Positions 23,578-36,301 are shown, counted from the stretch's first letter. The stretch is 64,000 bases of DNA from Sipunculus nudus (GCA_026874595.1 CM049313.1:74766659-74830658), one strand, 5' to 3'. Notes: generated by a model from the sequence alone, not told the origin. Program-made: numbers and translations.

Positions 23578-23931
23578 TTAAGGAAATTTAAGGTCAACAG
23601 CGATGATACCGCAGTACTCTACCTGCTGGCCGTCCAGTTGCCGGAGATCCATCATCTCCTCCACAGGGACTAAGTCTGACGGGTTGAGGTGTTTTTCATA
23701 AAACCATTGAGCAATGGTAGAGACCTGGGAACCTGTATCTAAAAGACCCTGGCAGTTAATACCATCTGCAAACATGTCAACAACCTGTGTTTCACCTACA
23801 AGGGGGACATTATCAGTACATACGTTTGTTGTGGGAATTTTATAACCTGACCCCGTGTTCTCCCACGAATGATCACGGGCGACTCTTAGTTTTTTAGGAT
23901 TTTCCCGTTTTTGTCTCGTTTGGCATGGCAT
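23578..23931 (-). pseudogene. Aspartic protease part of pol
   Basis: 117 codons. The retropepsin active-site motif LLDTGSQVS lies at residues 63-71 (DTGS 65-68). The frame overlaps the end of the gag frame and differs from it, which could be a natural gag-pol frameshift or a mutation. It ends at a TAA codon that interrupts an otherwise continuous frame into the RT. Confidence 0.85.
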
Positions 23932-24305
23932 TTGTCAACAGTGTGGGTGTGACGAAGGCAACGAGAGCAAAAGACTTCGACCGAGACAGTATTACTGTTA
24001 CGAACTTCAGCCTGAGTTTGTGATGGTTTGTTTGGTTTGGACATTTGAGATCGTTCAGGTTTCGATAAGCGATTCTCTAGGATCGACAGTTTGTTATTTA
24101 TCTGCTCAAGCACAGAGCTTTCAGAAGACAAAGTTTTAACCCCTTGTTGAGAAATTTGGTTGGATGAAGCAACTTTCTTGTCACTCATATGTGAGTGATG
24201 TACAAGTTTTGACTCTAAGGCTCGTGCTGCTGCAAAGAGTTCATCCTGTTCTTCCCCATTATCATATCTGTGTCTTAAAGCCTCCTTAATGTACTTAGAA
24301 TACAA
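23886..24305 (-). pseudogene. Gag C-terminal part with CCHC zinc knuckle
   Basis: 139 codons from the first Met after the stop. A CX2CX4HX4C knuckle is at residues 113-126 (C113, C116, H121, C126), the usual nucleocapsid signature. The frame is the same as the upstream gag segment, from which it is separated by a TAG at 24336-24338. Residues 30-110 are Ser/Gln/Lys-rich and likely a linker. Confidence 0.85.
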
Positions 24306-24335
24306 CCCATTCCAGAATCTAGACCGAAGAAGTCG

Positions 24336-25199
24336 CTAATATTCCCTATGAGGAGTAGGATTTCTTTGGTTTATGAGGTCTAACTGTCTAGTAAGCCTGC
24401 AGCTCCAGTTGACAATATCCTCTTTAGAATCTTGTTTACATGAGTGAAACTGCTGTATAAGAACCTCTGTGGGGAGCACATTACCAAAGTATCTGTCAAA
24501 TTTATTCAGTGTATCTGTGGGAGTGGACTCATCGGGCATATGTAAAAGAACATTTCCTGCTGTCCCCCTAACAGACTGATGAATCGCTGACAAAATCTGA
24601 GGCTCTGGTGTTACGCCAGCTTTTATCATAGATTTGAGATGGGAACGCCATTGTTCGTAGCTACCGGTTTTATCTTGATTCCCTGAAAATGGGGGCAGTT
24701 TTGGAGAGATAACACTGTAACCAGTAGCCCCAGATGGCCCCTGTATAACATCACCCCTTCGGTGTTTAAACTCCACAAACATTTGATTTACCTCGAAATC
24801 TGAAAGAAAATCGAGCTTAGTTACTATCTCTGAGATACGTCTACCTTCGGGTACCTGAAAGGAAGAAGGATTTAACGAATCGAGCAACTTATTTGAAATC
24901 AGATGAGACACCTCAGTGATGGAGAAAGCCCTAGCATGTTCAAGAGAGATTTTGATGCTTGAATCCCTTTCTAAAGAGCTACCTGATATCTCATCTATGG
25001 CCTTTTTGGCAGTGTCTTTAGTCTCAAAAACTATAAACCCGCAGGCAGTGCAACGACCAGTATGTGCTTTTCGAACAAACAAAACATGAGTAGGAGTTTC
25101 AATTTGTGAGAAGTGTTCAATAATCTCACATTCGTTGACATCAGAAGGGAGTCCATGCATGGAGACGACCCGTGTTATGTCAACTGATTTACCCTCCAT
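24336..25199 (-). pseudogene. Gag N-terminal part: RRM-like domain plus capsid-like region
   Basis: 287 codons. Residues 8-90 look like an RNA-recognition-motif fold, with an RNP2-like strand VVSMHGLP (11-18), a helix, and an RNP1-like strand CTACGFIVFE (50-59). Residues 165-287 look like a Ty3/gypsy or PNMA-type capsid (LPPFSG, YEQWRSHLKSMIKAG). PNMA-family Gag relatives are also known to carry an RRM-like N terminus, so the layout has precedent. The ATG lies about 800 bp from the PBS after a long leader. The frame stops at a TAG that looks like a nonsense mutation, because the same frame stays open beyond it. Confidence 0.82.
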
Positions 25200-25992
25200 C
25201 TCTCTTTAATGCGAATGTATGAATAGAGGAGATAAAATGTGATCTTTAAAGACAATAAAGAAATGATGAATGTTGTCTTAAGTCATCTGTCAATGGTCAA
25301 ATACCAGCAGGTTTAAGGGCAAATGTTAGTATTCAGTTGCAATGCTACTGTTTACAATTACACAGACCACAAGACCAATTGACATTAGACAAAGGAACAT
25401 CACGTGACCAATCACGATAACCTCAAACCGGGCCAAAGCTATTACCCTTTACATGCATAAAATTCTCCATAATAAACTGCAGAAATAATTTACATATATA
25501 ACATATAAAAAAAATGATCACTTCAATTACAAAACATGCAACAATATTATACACAATTAATCACAAAGTCCATAGCCATGCTGACAATAGCAAATACAAA
25601 AAGAAAAGTTCATGCAGTACAAGGAAAATGTCAAACAATTACCGTTTATCTTCTCCAAAGAGAGTGACGTTCGTCTGGGCCCTTTAAACGAAGTCTCCGT
25701 GTACGGCGAAAAGCGTGACAATAGTCCAGGAATGCACGAGCGAAGAACACAATGGCGAAGCAGAGTTTACAGTGCAAGGCACTGAAGCGAAGCGAAGCGA
25801 CGAACACGCATGCATGCAAAATCTGTGTCCAAGCGAGCCCGCGAAAAGTCCACTCTGGCCCTGTGTTATGGTGTTTTGCACAGACACCAATTAAATAATA
25901 TCCACCGGTGGAATGGAAGTTCAGAGAATAATCATCTCCTGTGATATCGTCGTCGAGACGCACAGACGGACATCGATCCACAGTAGAGATGG
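25200..25992 (-). other. Retrotransposon leader between PBS and gag
   Basis: About 790 bp of non-coding leader. A 133-codon ORF (25646-26047) runs across the PBS into the 5' LTR and is taken as chance. It could hold packaging or translation signals, but none is identifiable by eye. Confidence 0.6.
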
Positions 25993-26010
25993 TCCTCACT
26001 CGGGGCACCA
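25993..26010 (-). promoter_or_regulatory. Primer binding site of the Ty3/gypsy element
   Basis: The minus strand reads TGGTGCCCCGAGTGAGGA three bases after the end of the 5' LTR. It starts with TGG, as required for pairing to a tRNA CCA end. I could not identify the tRNA species. Confidence 0.8.
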
Positions 26011-26013
26011 AAA

Positions 26014-26791
26014 TGTAACGGGTGTTCCCGGCAAGAGCAAAAGTCACCCGGCGTGAGTGAAAAGCGAGGCAAGGCGATGTATATATATAAAAGTGTTTAT
26101 TCAGCCGTATATTTATACAAATCTGGAGTCCTCCAAGCCGGAGTCCCTGCCAAGCAGAGAACGAATACTCACATAAAACATTTCATATAAACATTTCTAT
26201 ATGGTGCAAAAAAAAAAAATAAATGGCATGAATATACTGAATATACATTTGCACATTTCTTGGTATTCATAACACAAGAAAACACATTACATATTATACA
26301 AATGAGCCTATATATTTAGGAACCACCTTTAAGATATCGTTGCATATTACCATGAATACAAATATCCATGCGGTCAACAAGTATGAATTTACCAGTAACG
26401 TGTGCAATTAGAATATGGAATATACAGTTTACATGATTGTACGTACGTGATATACTGAAAGTAATGAATTGGCTAAATGATAGAGTTTATCGCAGTTTAA
26501 GAGTTTAGTAAAAACGGTCCTTACCTGCCAAGCAGAGAACGAATACTGACACGTTCTCTATGTCACGAGACTGAGGCTTGGCAGGGTTCGCGTCGCGGTC
26601 CGTGTCATTGTCCGAATGAAAACAATAGGAACAACGGAAAACCGGTTGAGTAATGAGGAACCAAGCAAACAAGGCAACCAAGGCAACTGCGGGGCAATTC
26701 ATTGACCAGTTAGGCCAAGCTGAAGATATGATACCTGCCAGGCAATTCAGTTATACCTGATAATATAATACGTGTTATCGGAACCGTTACA
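26014..26791 (-). repeat. 5' LTR of the Ty3/gypsy element
   Basis: 778 bp, collinear with 18400-19167. It is longer mainly because of a small duplication (AACCAAGGC near 26677) and an expanded poly-A stretch near 26209. It should hold the element's promoter, but no TATA box was assigned with confidence. Confidence 0.95.
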
Positions 26792-27094
26792 TATATATAT
26801 ATTGAAATAAGAAAACAAGCAAATACACAATATCCGTAGTAGAATCATATTTTTAGCATGGCTCATAAATTTAATAAAAACCGATAAACCATTTACCCAG
26901 CTACCAGTCTCCCATACGGTACAAATAAATCATATGCAAAGTGCCTCGCAAAAAAAACACGACTTTCAAGCCTGTGTTGCATTAACCATATTTTTTTTAG
27001 AAATCACAATATATGGTATGCTTCTCTTTTGTGATCCAAGCGGATATTTATCCCATTATCATTGTTTATCCTTTAAAAGGTGTAACTATATATG

Positions 27095-27135
<41 letters not shown>

Positions 27136-27290
27136 AAGAAAACAAGCAAATACACAATATCCGAAGTACAATCATATTTTTAGCATGGCTCAAAAATTTA
27201 ATAAACCGATAAACCATTTACCAAGCTACCAGTCTTTCATACGGTACAAATAAATCATATGCAAAGTGCCTCACAAAAAAAAACCAAAAT
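26792..27290. repeat. Tandem duplication of about 327 bp split by the retrotransposon
   Basis: AATAAGAAAACAAGC and the following roughly 150 bp occur at about 26806 and again at 27133. The intervening GACTTTCAAGCC segment (26961) matches 18284 on the far side of the element. The locus was therefore a two-unit tandem array before the retrotransposon landed in the TA-rich part of one unit. Confidence 0.8.
27095..27129. repeat. (TA)n microsatellite
   Basis: TA run inside the second unit of the 327-bp duplication. Confidence 0.9.
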
Positions 27291-30225
27291 CCATGCCAGT
27301 AAACTATTAAATAATTCACAAAAGCAACATGTACAAGCGGACAAAAATCAAAATACTCTTAAATCTTCCATGTGGCTTTTCCCCAAGTTTATTAATTTAT
27401 GAGCACAGCCCTTGTGTATATGACGATATTTGCAGTTACAGAGTTAAGTCCAATTCAGCTTTCTAGACTGTTTAAGCATTCAGCTCCCGGTAACAACAAT
27501 ATCGGCTCCCCGTGGGGTGTGCTAACAGGTCATCAATCATTATTTATGTTGTGAATTATTGATGTGTAGCATAACAAGACGGGAAGGTCAAGTTGATTTA
27601 TGGGTAGACACATTGCAGGAGTCAATTATTTTCCAATCCTGAATTTCATAACACTTATTTTTTTAAGCTTAAGATCTATCACTTATTTAACAGATGTGTT
27701 ACTATTCCGGCACTGTTCTGGCAGTAAGCTCGGTAATATACTATATATTTCCAATATTATACTATTGCCACTCCTGAACGATTGGATTGACCGTTCTTTA
27801 GTCGTCCTTTGCTTTTTAATTTTAACCTATATTCAGCTAGAAATCTAGTCTGTTCTTTTCTGTTACGACTTATTTACTTGTGGAAGATTCAAAAGAAAGT
27901 CTGGACTAATTCTGTATATGTCAATATAGCATGTTTCCAAAACTTTATTCCATGTGGCGGAGGATTCGCGCTCCCTCTAAGTATTTTTATATGCTCTCTC
28001 TCTCTCTAAAAAAAAGGACGAAAATGCTGGTTTTTAAGCCGAACATCCTAATGCGTCAACAATTACCGTTGCCATTCACAGCTCACACTTGCTGCGACAT
28101 GCCAATCGGCGTGATGAGACCAAACAGATAAATATTGATGAGTCTTTGCAGTTCTCTCAACTGTATTACATTAGGTGTTAAAAATTAATGTTCACTAACA
28201 TATTGCATGTCACCATCACAGGGACACAGTGGACCTCTGGGAGGACTATAGTCTTTATAAGTTCGTACAGCCAAAGTCCACTGATAAATGTTATATTAAC
28301 TGAAGTCTATTTAGCGACACAGCGATGGACATTTCTTGTCAATCACGAATGAACTTTGATCATGAACTTTGAAAGTCGGACTTCATCCGGAAATTATGGT
28401 CAGAGCGTCGATTAATTTTAACTAAGTCTTAAATCTGGTCCGACCATACTATACATATAAGACATTTTAATATGAAGTTGATTGAAATATTTTTTCTGAA
28501 ATGAAACTTTAAATAATTTCCATGTTTCTTACGTCCATGATTTTTATAAATATCTCAAAACGAGAGAGACATGCACAACACACCATCGGTCAGACTAAAT
28601 AACCCAGCGGAGCAAACTGGAAATAGGAATTAGGAATTTTCACTTCAGATAAGTATAAACCATTTATAATGGGCTATTCGTTATATTTCCCTTAAAAGGA
28701 CATAATCAGGAACAATATTATGCCTATTCTATAACACTATCAGTTCAGTTTTGCTTTATAAAAAAGTTTCCCAGAAAAATGATCACATCACACAGTCTCA
28801 GTACCTCGTGCACGGCTGTATAACACCTTGTTATGGCTCTGCGTGTTTGTAAACCGTTCCACGTGTCTGTTTAGCATTACAAGGCCGCCTGACCAGATGT
28901 CCGATTGTGAGCCGCAAAACATCTGCCAGCGGGAACATGTATTACATTTTTGGGCCAAGTCAGTCAAGGCATCTCATGATCGGTCGATGTTATGACTCAG
29001 CGCATCACAGAAACCCATGCGCTGTGTTTATGTGTGATCGGTCACGGTCCACTGTTTTTAACACTCGTTTATAGGAGTAAGCAAACGGTTTCAGGGCAAT
29101 GTTTTGCCAAACGGTTTCAGAGCAATATTTTGGCATGTACAAATTTATTATTAAGGGAGAAGCTAAATTTCGTGTTAATTTGACATAATTTATAGGTGAT
29201 TGGGCCCTTTAAAGATCATTTCCCCACAAAAAACAATAACAACATAAAACAATATTCTAAAACTAGATTCGCAAATGTGGTCATAGGGGTAATTTCAGGC
29301 GCGATTTGAAATTTGGTCTGACCCTTGAATTATACCCTAAAACTGAGCAATGTCATTATAAACTGTCGGTCCCGCAGCGATGACATATCAGTTTCTAACT
29401 GAATGACGTAGAGGCTGAGCTGACCCAGCGGCAGGCGGCGGGGCCGGGCTCAGTTGATCCGATTACGACAGGAATAATTCACATTATGGCCTTTTTATGG
29501 ATGTTATATTGGCGATTAAAACCTAGTGAGCTGACCGATCGAATCTAGCAGGGGCGACCCCTCCATCACAGGCTTAGTCGCGAGCCCGTGCAGCGCCAGA
29601 CAAACCTTGATTGGTAGCTTTTATAACAAGGGCCATGTTGAGAACATATGCTTATATACAGATTTAATGTTCTGTTGGGCTCAGTCCTATAAATATGTCA
29701 ATGTTTATAATGATATCAACATCCTACTGCACTCGATATATACTTTATATGTATAAACTGGATTTGTTATATTTTGTCAGCGTGGAGGGTCCTACTAATA
29801 AAGCACGTCTGTACCTTCAAGGTCGCGTAAATTGACACATGCCAATTTGTATAGGCGAATTACCCACAGTGTATGGTAGCAATATCCATGAAGATTTTAC
29901 CATATGGTTTAATTCCCTCGTAATATGGGGGTTCTCTGCATGTTTATTCGTTGGGCAGGCTACCGCTCACCTGTAACTGTGCTGTAATATACATTTTTTG
30001 ACACAGGCGTGGGAAGAAATATACATATATGGAGAAAGGCACTTCGCTTTGAGAATATATATTTTTAAAAGAGATCGCAAAGCTGCATTCCTGCCATTCC
30101 ATATAGAGGAATATGCGCGAAGGGTTATAAAGATTGGACAAATTTGAATGTGAAGGCTTCTGGAAATCTTGAGTATTTTTCCAGATGAATGCTGCATGTG
30201 GAAACAAACAATAAATGTTTGTTTT
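27291..30225. other. Intergenic, no gene recognised
   Basis: A 26-bp direct duplication (AAACGGTTTCAG...) lies at about 29084-29135, and a GC-richer segment spans about 29395-29600. ORFs are short and unremarkable. Confidence 0.5.
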
Positions 30226-30507
30226 AGGCAAAAAAAAATTAAGGCTTAGTTCTCAAGCACTTTTTTTCAGAAATAAGTGCGAGCAGGCGATTTTTTTTTT
30301 TTTTTTACTTTTTTTGTTTGTTTCGATAAAAATGTCATATGATCGGAGAAAAGTATGATAATAACTGAATGTTTTTTACTGAACAGGTAAAAGCACTAAA
30401 TAACAAAGGAAATCTAAGCAAATTTGTATCTTTTTTTATAAAAATAAAAAATAAAAAATTGATGCGGGTGGTTAAAATTGACGCGCGCGGGGCCTGAGAA
30501 TCATACC
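30226..30507 (+). mobile_element. MITE-like element, copy 3
   Basis: It begins TTAGGCAAAAAA and TTAGTTCTCAAGCAC and ends GGCCTGAGAATCATACC. Internal GTGCGAGCAGGCG, TCATATGATCGGAGAAA and TTGACGCGCGCGGG correspond to copies 2 and 4. It is more diverged at the left end. Confidence 0.7.
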
Positions 30508-32227
30508 ATATCCGTGATGTGAAAACTTTTCGAGTTCAGATGTATCCATAGGTTAGTTCAATCATATATCTAGCAGTTTTGGGTTCAAATGTAAATGCAT
30601 TTACAACTGTCAACATTTGCATTCACATTGCAGTGCATAGCCTGGAATATATTTGCAGTGGAGTATGAAATATTAAATTTAAAAGAAAAGCAGAGGCAAT
30701 GCTCAAAGTCAGTTGAATATTCTGTCATTTTTGCAATTGTTGCTGATAATTTTTTTAAACTAGTCCCTCATGAATAATCATAGTGCATCTAAGTGTTTGA
30801 TAGATCTTGGCATGAAGTTGTATAAACCAAGTCTTGGCAAGGGGCTCCCTGTATATTTTAGTTCGTGATGTTTTCCTTTGTATTAAAAGTGTTTTGTCTT
30901 CATTAAAATTTCAAAGATAGAAGGAGGAAATCTTCTTTAATGTTCCTCAGGGGTTGGTCCTTCGAATTCTCAAAGCATTGTTTGTACATTACGATGCGTA
31001 TAATACATGAGACTTGCTAGCCGTAATGTAACGATTCAACAAAACGTTAATTTGTGTGGGTAGGTAGCAACCTTCGTGAAGTCCTGATTAATTTAGGCAT
31101 ATAAATTAAGTTTTTAACCTGTTGATTCTGCCGCGTGGGAACGCAGGATAAAGGACCGCTTAATTTAATCTTATGTGGCCGCTGTTTAGTCTGAAAGCTT
31201 CGTAACGACTCATATGTAGATTTGAATGCTCATAAACTTCGCAGTATTATCTTCTCTTGTAATTATTATCTAGGGAACCCGGGTTTTGAGCAAATCGAAG
31301 ATTTATTAAGTATCTTTCGTTAAATGGAAAATATCTGATCTTGTATTTGGCCTAATTAAAGAACGCATGTAGGCCGGTTTCCCACATTTGGTTAGGCAAC
31401 TACACAAGATAAGGAGCAGAACTTCGTGTATGGAGGACTGATCATTTTTTGCCCTACATGATATGATTTGATTAAAGTGTGACTTGAAAGTTTCGCCTCT
31501 GCAGGATGCGAAATATTTTTTTTCCCAGAATGATCGTGTTCTGTAATTAAAATGTACTCTATATTAAAATAACATGAGGAAATAATATAACTCATAATTA
31601 AAAGTATATATAATTCATTTTCTTTGAGATTTTTATGCATGGTTTGGAAAAGATTAAATATTAGACTATGTTAAAGAGGCAAAGGGGAATCTCTAATATT
31701 TCGAATATAATACTACTTTGCCATTGGGAGCTGGCCGAGCTCTATCGGGTGTGTTCCGCTCCCAGGCCCTAGGCCTAAATTCACCAGGATAGAATGTGTC
31801 TTACCCTTGATTTAACCTGCTGTGAGGCATATGTATCTGTTTTATGTGAAATATATGAACTGTGTTTTTAAAGTATATCCAGGCTGGAATTAATCAGAAC
31901 TATTTTATCACAATTTGTTCCCGTTACTACACAGCAATGACGGCCAAGTAAATACGCACGTTGCCACTGATGAAGAAATAATAAAGCTAATCACAGTATT
32001 ATTTTGCTTTTGTTGTCAGTCATTGTGCTCGAAGGTGCCGGCATATTGTGCAAATAACAAAACTCCTTTTCATTATAATGACTTCGCCAGGAAGATTTGA
32101 CTTTTAATAGCTTTTCCCAAATGAGTATGAACCGAATTTAGATTTTATAATGGGAACTTCGGAGTAATTTTTTGGAAGGACTCTTGATAATAATATATTT
32201 TAATCCAAAGGATTGTGTATTATTAGG
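30508..32227. other. Intergenic, no gene recognised
   Basis: Only short AT-rich ORFs. No repeats shared with the rest of the window were noticed. Confidence 0.5.
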
Positions 32228-32850
32228 ACCCCGCTTGAATAAGCGGATGCCCTAAAGTAATCACCCTGTCTGTCCGTCTGTCTGTCCGCCCGTCCAAAAA
32301 TTTATTTCCGGATGAATACTCCTATTTGGATTGACATATTGATGTATATATGGCCAAACACTAAAGCAAGAACCCTTTTCATTTTGAGGTCATGAGGTCA
32401 AAGGTCAAGGCCACAGAACCAACATCTTAAGAAAAAAACTGTTGATGCATTTTCAGCCAAACTTTTTCACCCACACTTCCGTCTTGCACACATAGCTCTC
32501 CTGCAAATAGGGGGAGATCCCTTTTGATTTTGCGGTCAAGGCATCAGAGGTCAAGGTCACAGGAGCCATCTGTCCAAACAAGTCGGATTTGACATATGGA
32601 TTTCAAACTTGACTTATATATGGCCAACCACTTAAGCGAGAACCCTGTTGACTTTTGGGATTTTAGGTAAAACGTCACGGCCACAGGACCCACACCTTTA
32701 AAAAAAAATCGTTGAGGTATTGTAAAGGTTTCAACAAAAATAATTCACTTTAGCATTTCCTAACAACAGGGGAGAACCATATTTATTTTAACATCACAAG
32801 TCCATCACAGGACCACCCTTCTAATTTATATGCTGGCCATGCAGGCTTTC
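32228..32850. repeat. Dispersed repeat with degenerate internal modules
   Basis: It starts CCCCGCTTGAATAAGCGG, followed by a TCTGTCCGTC-rich stretch. Three diverged modules follow, each with ATATGGCCAA..ACT, AGGTCAAGGTCAC-type and CACAGGACC-type words, at about 32340, 32520 and 32620. The composition resembles old dispersed repeats frequently seen in mollusc genomes. The family name is unknown to me. Confidence 0.6.
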
Positions 32851-35800
32851 AGTTTGATACATCAGATGTATTTATGCCTCTGTTGATCGGGATGCTCCAC
32901 TCCTTTACTTTCATAAAGGACTATCACTGATTCAAAACTGACATCTTGGTTCAGATATTTAAATATTATTTTGGGCCAGTTTCCTCTGTCTCTGTATTTA
33001 ATCAGTCCTTGATTATATTTTTTTCAACCTCGCTCGGCCTTTGACGGGACCCATTCTGACCTGACAGTATTCTAGTTACATTCACACTGCGTACATATAT
33101 TTTATCGGATTACTGAATCGGATTATAATGTGTTTCAAACATATAGATTCTGTATAGATTATGTATAGAATGCATAATTATTTTATCAGAGTGTGTTTGG
33201 GCAGTTCTTAACACAGATTTTCTGAAATTACATTTTACTTTATATCATTGAACAGGTTGAAACCTTTCTTTAACTATGGTTGATTGGTACACAATTGTAT
33301 TACCGTGGTACACACAGTTCAGTGTTTTAAAAACTACTCAGGTTTATATTTTCACACACACAGTGACATATACCACTTAAACATATAAGTTAGTGTAAAA
33401 CTTGCAAGTCTACACAATTAAATTGGTGATCTCAACATTTTACGAGCGATGGCATGGTAATCGAGTAATATGAACGTAAGCTGTTGGCCTGTTGGTTTTA
33501 TTAGATAAGATAAATTTATTCACTTAAACAATGCTAATATCACGTACCTACGCATTCTTATGTTAGATGGAGTATCCTTGTGGAAAATATTCTGGCCAGG
33601 GTTTTTATTTCGCATCTTCGGCAAAACAATCTTAAAGGAAGTCAAGCATATTAGTCAAGTGGCCCAGGGTCATTACCATATTCCATTGCACATTGTACAA
33701 GGCTGCTTATGTAATGAGGAGAACATAATACAAACGATTAAAAACGGTAGCGTTCAAAAAGTAATATGCCAGGATTGATTAGGAATGGAGTCATTTATTT
33801 TCCTAAGTAGCTAAAGTATAATGGAAAATATTTCATGTTGTTTTCTCAAAAGAGTGCGAACTTATCTGGACAAAGTTTATTTCTTCTCTAGTAATCGCTC
33901 CGGTGAACGAGCCCGAAGATGAATGTAAATCACTTCCAACCCGTCAGAAAATCTGTCTTACATTTTCCCCGACTAAAGGTTTACTGCATTTTATCACACC
34001 AAGCAACCGTTCACAGGTTTTACAATTGTACCTACGTCAAGAGTACAGAATTTGTAAACTTGTAAGCGTCAGCTACCCGTTTTTCTACCTCTTTCCTATT
34101 CATCTTAAATCTTGTGATGGGACCTTGTAAGTCCCATTCAGTCAAACTGAGTTTTGCGATTAACTTGAGTTTTGCGATTAACTTGAGTCATGGGGTAAAT
34201 CACTCTTTAACGTAAACCATTAAGGCTTAGGAATATTCGATAGTATTCAATTAATATGTATTTTCTTATTTGTGAGTGACAAAAGCAGGATATGAAGAAA
34301 ATTTGTTGTCTTAGGATCAGGGCAGACCACAGAAAAAGTTCAATATTCAGATATTGTTTCGGAGCGGGCTAAAAAAATGCTCCCATCTTTACTAAGACTT
34401 TCTAATTTTTGTCCCTGATACAATGGGGTTGAAACTAGGCTTGTTTTTACAAACCTGTCAATTTGAAATATGGCTGTTAAACAACATCTCGTGAAGGAAA
34501 AAGGTTGATTCATAAGTTCACCTGTTCGGAACTTGGGTGATGATCAACCTCTCATGGTTTGGGAAGGTTGATTTACATGATTTCCTGTATAGAACATGGA
34601 AGATTGGCTTTTTTGGAAGGGTACGGTTTTTAGGGGCATCTTCAACTCAACATTGTTGGTAGAAATAAATGTCCGAGTTTGGACTTGGCTAACGGTTACC
34701 TTGGCTAATTTGGGATCTGCTGATGGTAGTCTTAATCATTCGCGCTAAGGTAACTTTTGGAATTGTTTCTCCTCTCTGCCTCAGGAAAATGCAATAAAAT
34801 TGATGTTTTGAACGCCGTCAAAGAAAATCTAAAAGTACATGCGTTGTATTCTTTTTACCCATCGCATGACGTAAATTCCGGTTCACATGCAATATCAAAT
34901 GGGCCAGCGTACATGGTTTGGACACGAGGTGGTTTTCGTGAAATGGAACAATGTAGTCGCCATAACAACGTAGTGTTATAATCAAGAGGGATGATATGTG
35001 AATACCTAAACGTGATTGGTTGAAAGGTGCATAGTGACAGTCCAATATGTTCCTTGTGCAGCGCAGTTAAGTGGAGCGAAGAAGTGATCATATAGGACGC
35101 GCCTTTATGGAGGGCATTAATCTTTTTAGAACTAGATTCATTTTCTACATCTGCTGGTAAAATAAGCTCATACATATGTTGGTTAATTCATGTACGTCGA
35201 TGTAAGAGGGATACTGTTAAATGGCAAAAAAAGTGTTATTAATTAAAGAAAAGTGAGTCTCCGCTAATGTGACATTTTGTGCTATAAAGTTGTAACTGTA
35301 TGACATTTATTCACCCTCTTTCTGTCAAAATATTTATATCTGATGATAATAGTATGATATTTATTGTCAGTGTGTGTCAATAACAAGGAAAATATTGCTT
35401 TGGTATTTACGAACACGTATTTATATACATATACAATGGCACATCCATTTATTAAGACTGAAACGACATCCTGGTAATACATGTTGGTAAAAATATAGTG
35501 GGTGTCAGCTATTTCCGCGATGTAGACTGCCATTAGATAAATAATGAAAAAGAGAAGAATGCGAAATGTCATTAAAAAAAGTTTCCGCGTAGTTAATGCT
35601 TGCGGTACTGTGCAAGCAACTGTTCTGTCATACCATCATTAACACCGATATATATATCGGATAACACTCTTTTGTATACAGCAGAGGTGATCTTTTAAAA
35701 GTCACCGTTTTCTTGTTTTGCATTTTATTACGAAAATCGTTGACGCAGAAAATCAAGTCCTAAGCCATCTCGCCTGCTGTAATTTAACTGTCAGCGCTCT

Positions 35801-36244
35801 CCCGAGCTGAGATTATCTCGGTTACACGCCGTGGATGGTTCATTGGTGTAACATACACCCAAAGCAATATTACTATGATCACCGTACCATCAAGGCTATC
35901 CGCTAGTCTTTTCACATGAATAATTAGAATAAGAAAACAATCAAGCGCTTATTAATATGTGTTTTATCTTATACGACCAAAGTTGGTTATTTATTTTCAA
36001 TCAATATATATGATCTGTCTGTTTAGCCAATACACGTTTGAATAGAGCCTGTATAATGTATACGTCAACAGCAGAACACATTTTATATTGAAATATATTA
36101 TTACATCGTAACTGGTGTTTGAGTCCTGGCTAGGAGATTTCCGTTCATTCAGCTGTTAATATGATATACGATTATCATATATTCTTTGTGATATATATTC
36201 ATGAATCTACAGTAAACATCGACTAATGACCATTTTGAAAATAC

Positions 36245-36246
<2 letters not shown>
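32851..36246. other. Intergenic, no gene recognised
   Basis: A 20-bp tandem duplication (GAGTTTTGCGATTAACTT) lies at about 34149-34188. Several 60-106 codon ORFs (for example 34855-35175, -) show no domain signature. Confidence 0.45.

Positions 36247-36301
<55 letters not shown>
36247..36301. repeat. (TA)n microsatellite
   Basis: Perfect TA run. Confidence 0.95.

Larger units (their letters stand above)
18400..26791 (-). mobile_element. Ty3/gypsy LTR retrotransposon, complete structure, decayed ORFs
   Basis: 8.4 kb, minus strand, in the order 5' LTR (26014-26791), PBS, leader, gag, protease, RT, RNase H, integrase, PPT and 3' LTR (18400-19167). PR-RT-RH-IN is the Ty3/gypsy order. LTRs begin TGTAACGG and end CCGTTACA, and TATA flanks both sides, compatible with a 4-bp target duplication in a TA-rich site. 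By eye the LTRs differ by about 15 substitutions plus a few small indels (about 98% identical), so the insertion is fairly recent. The coding region carries two in-frame stops and at least two frameshifts, so this copy is probably not autonomous. Assembly indels could account for some of the frameshifts. Confidence 0.95.

Noticed and set aside
25646-26047. 133-codon ORF in the retrotransposon leader
   Set aside because: It overlaps the PBS and LTR and has no similarity to retroelement proteins.
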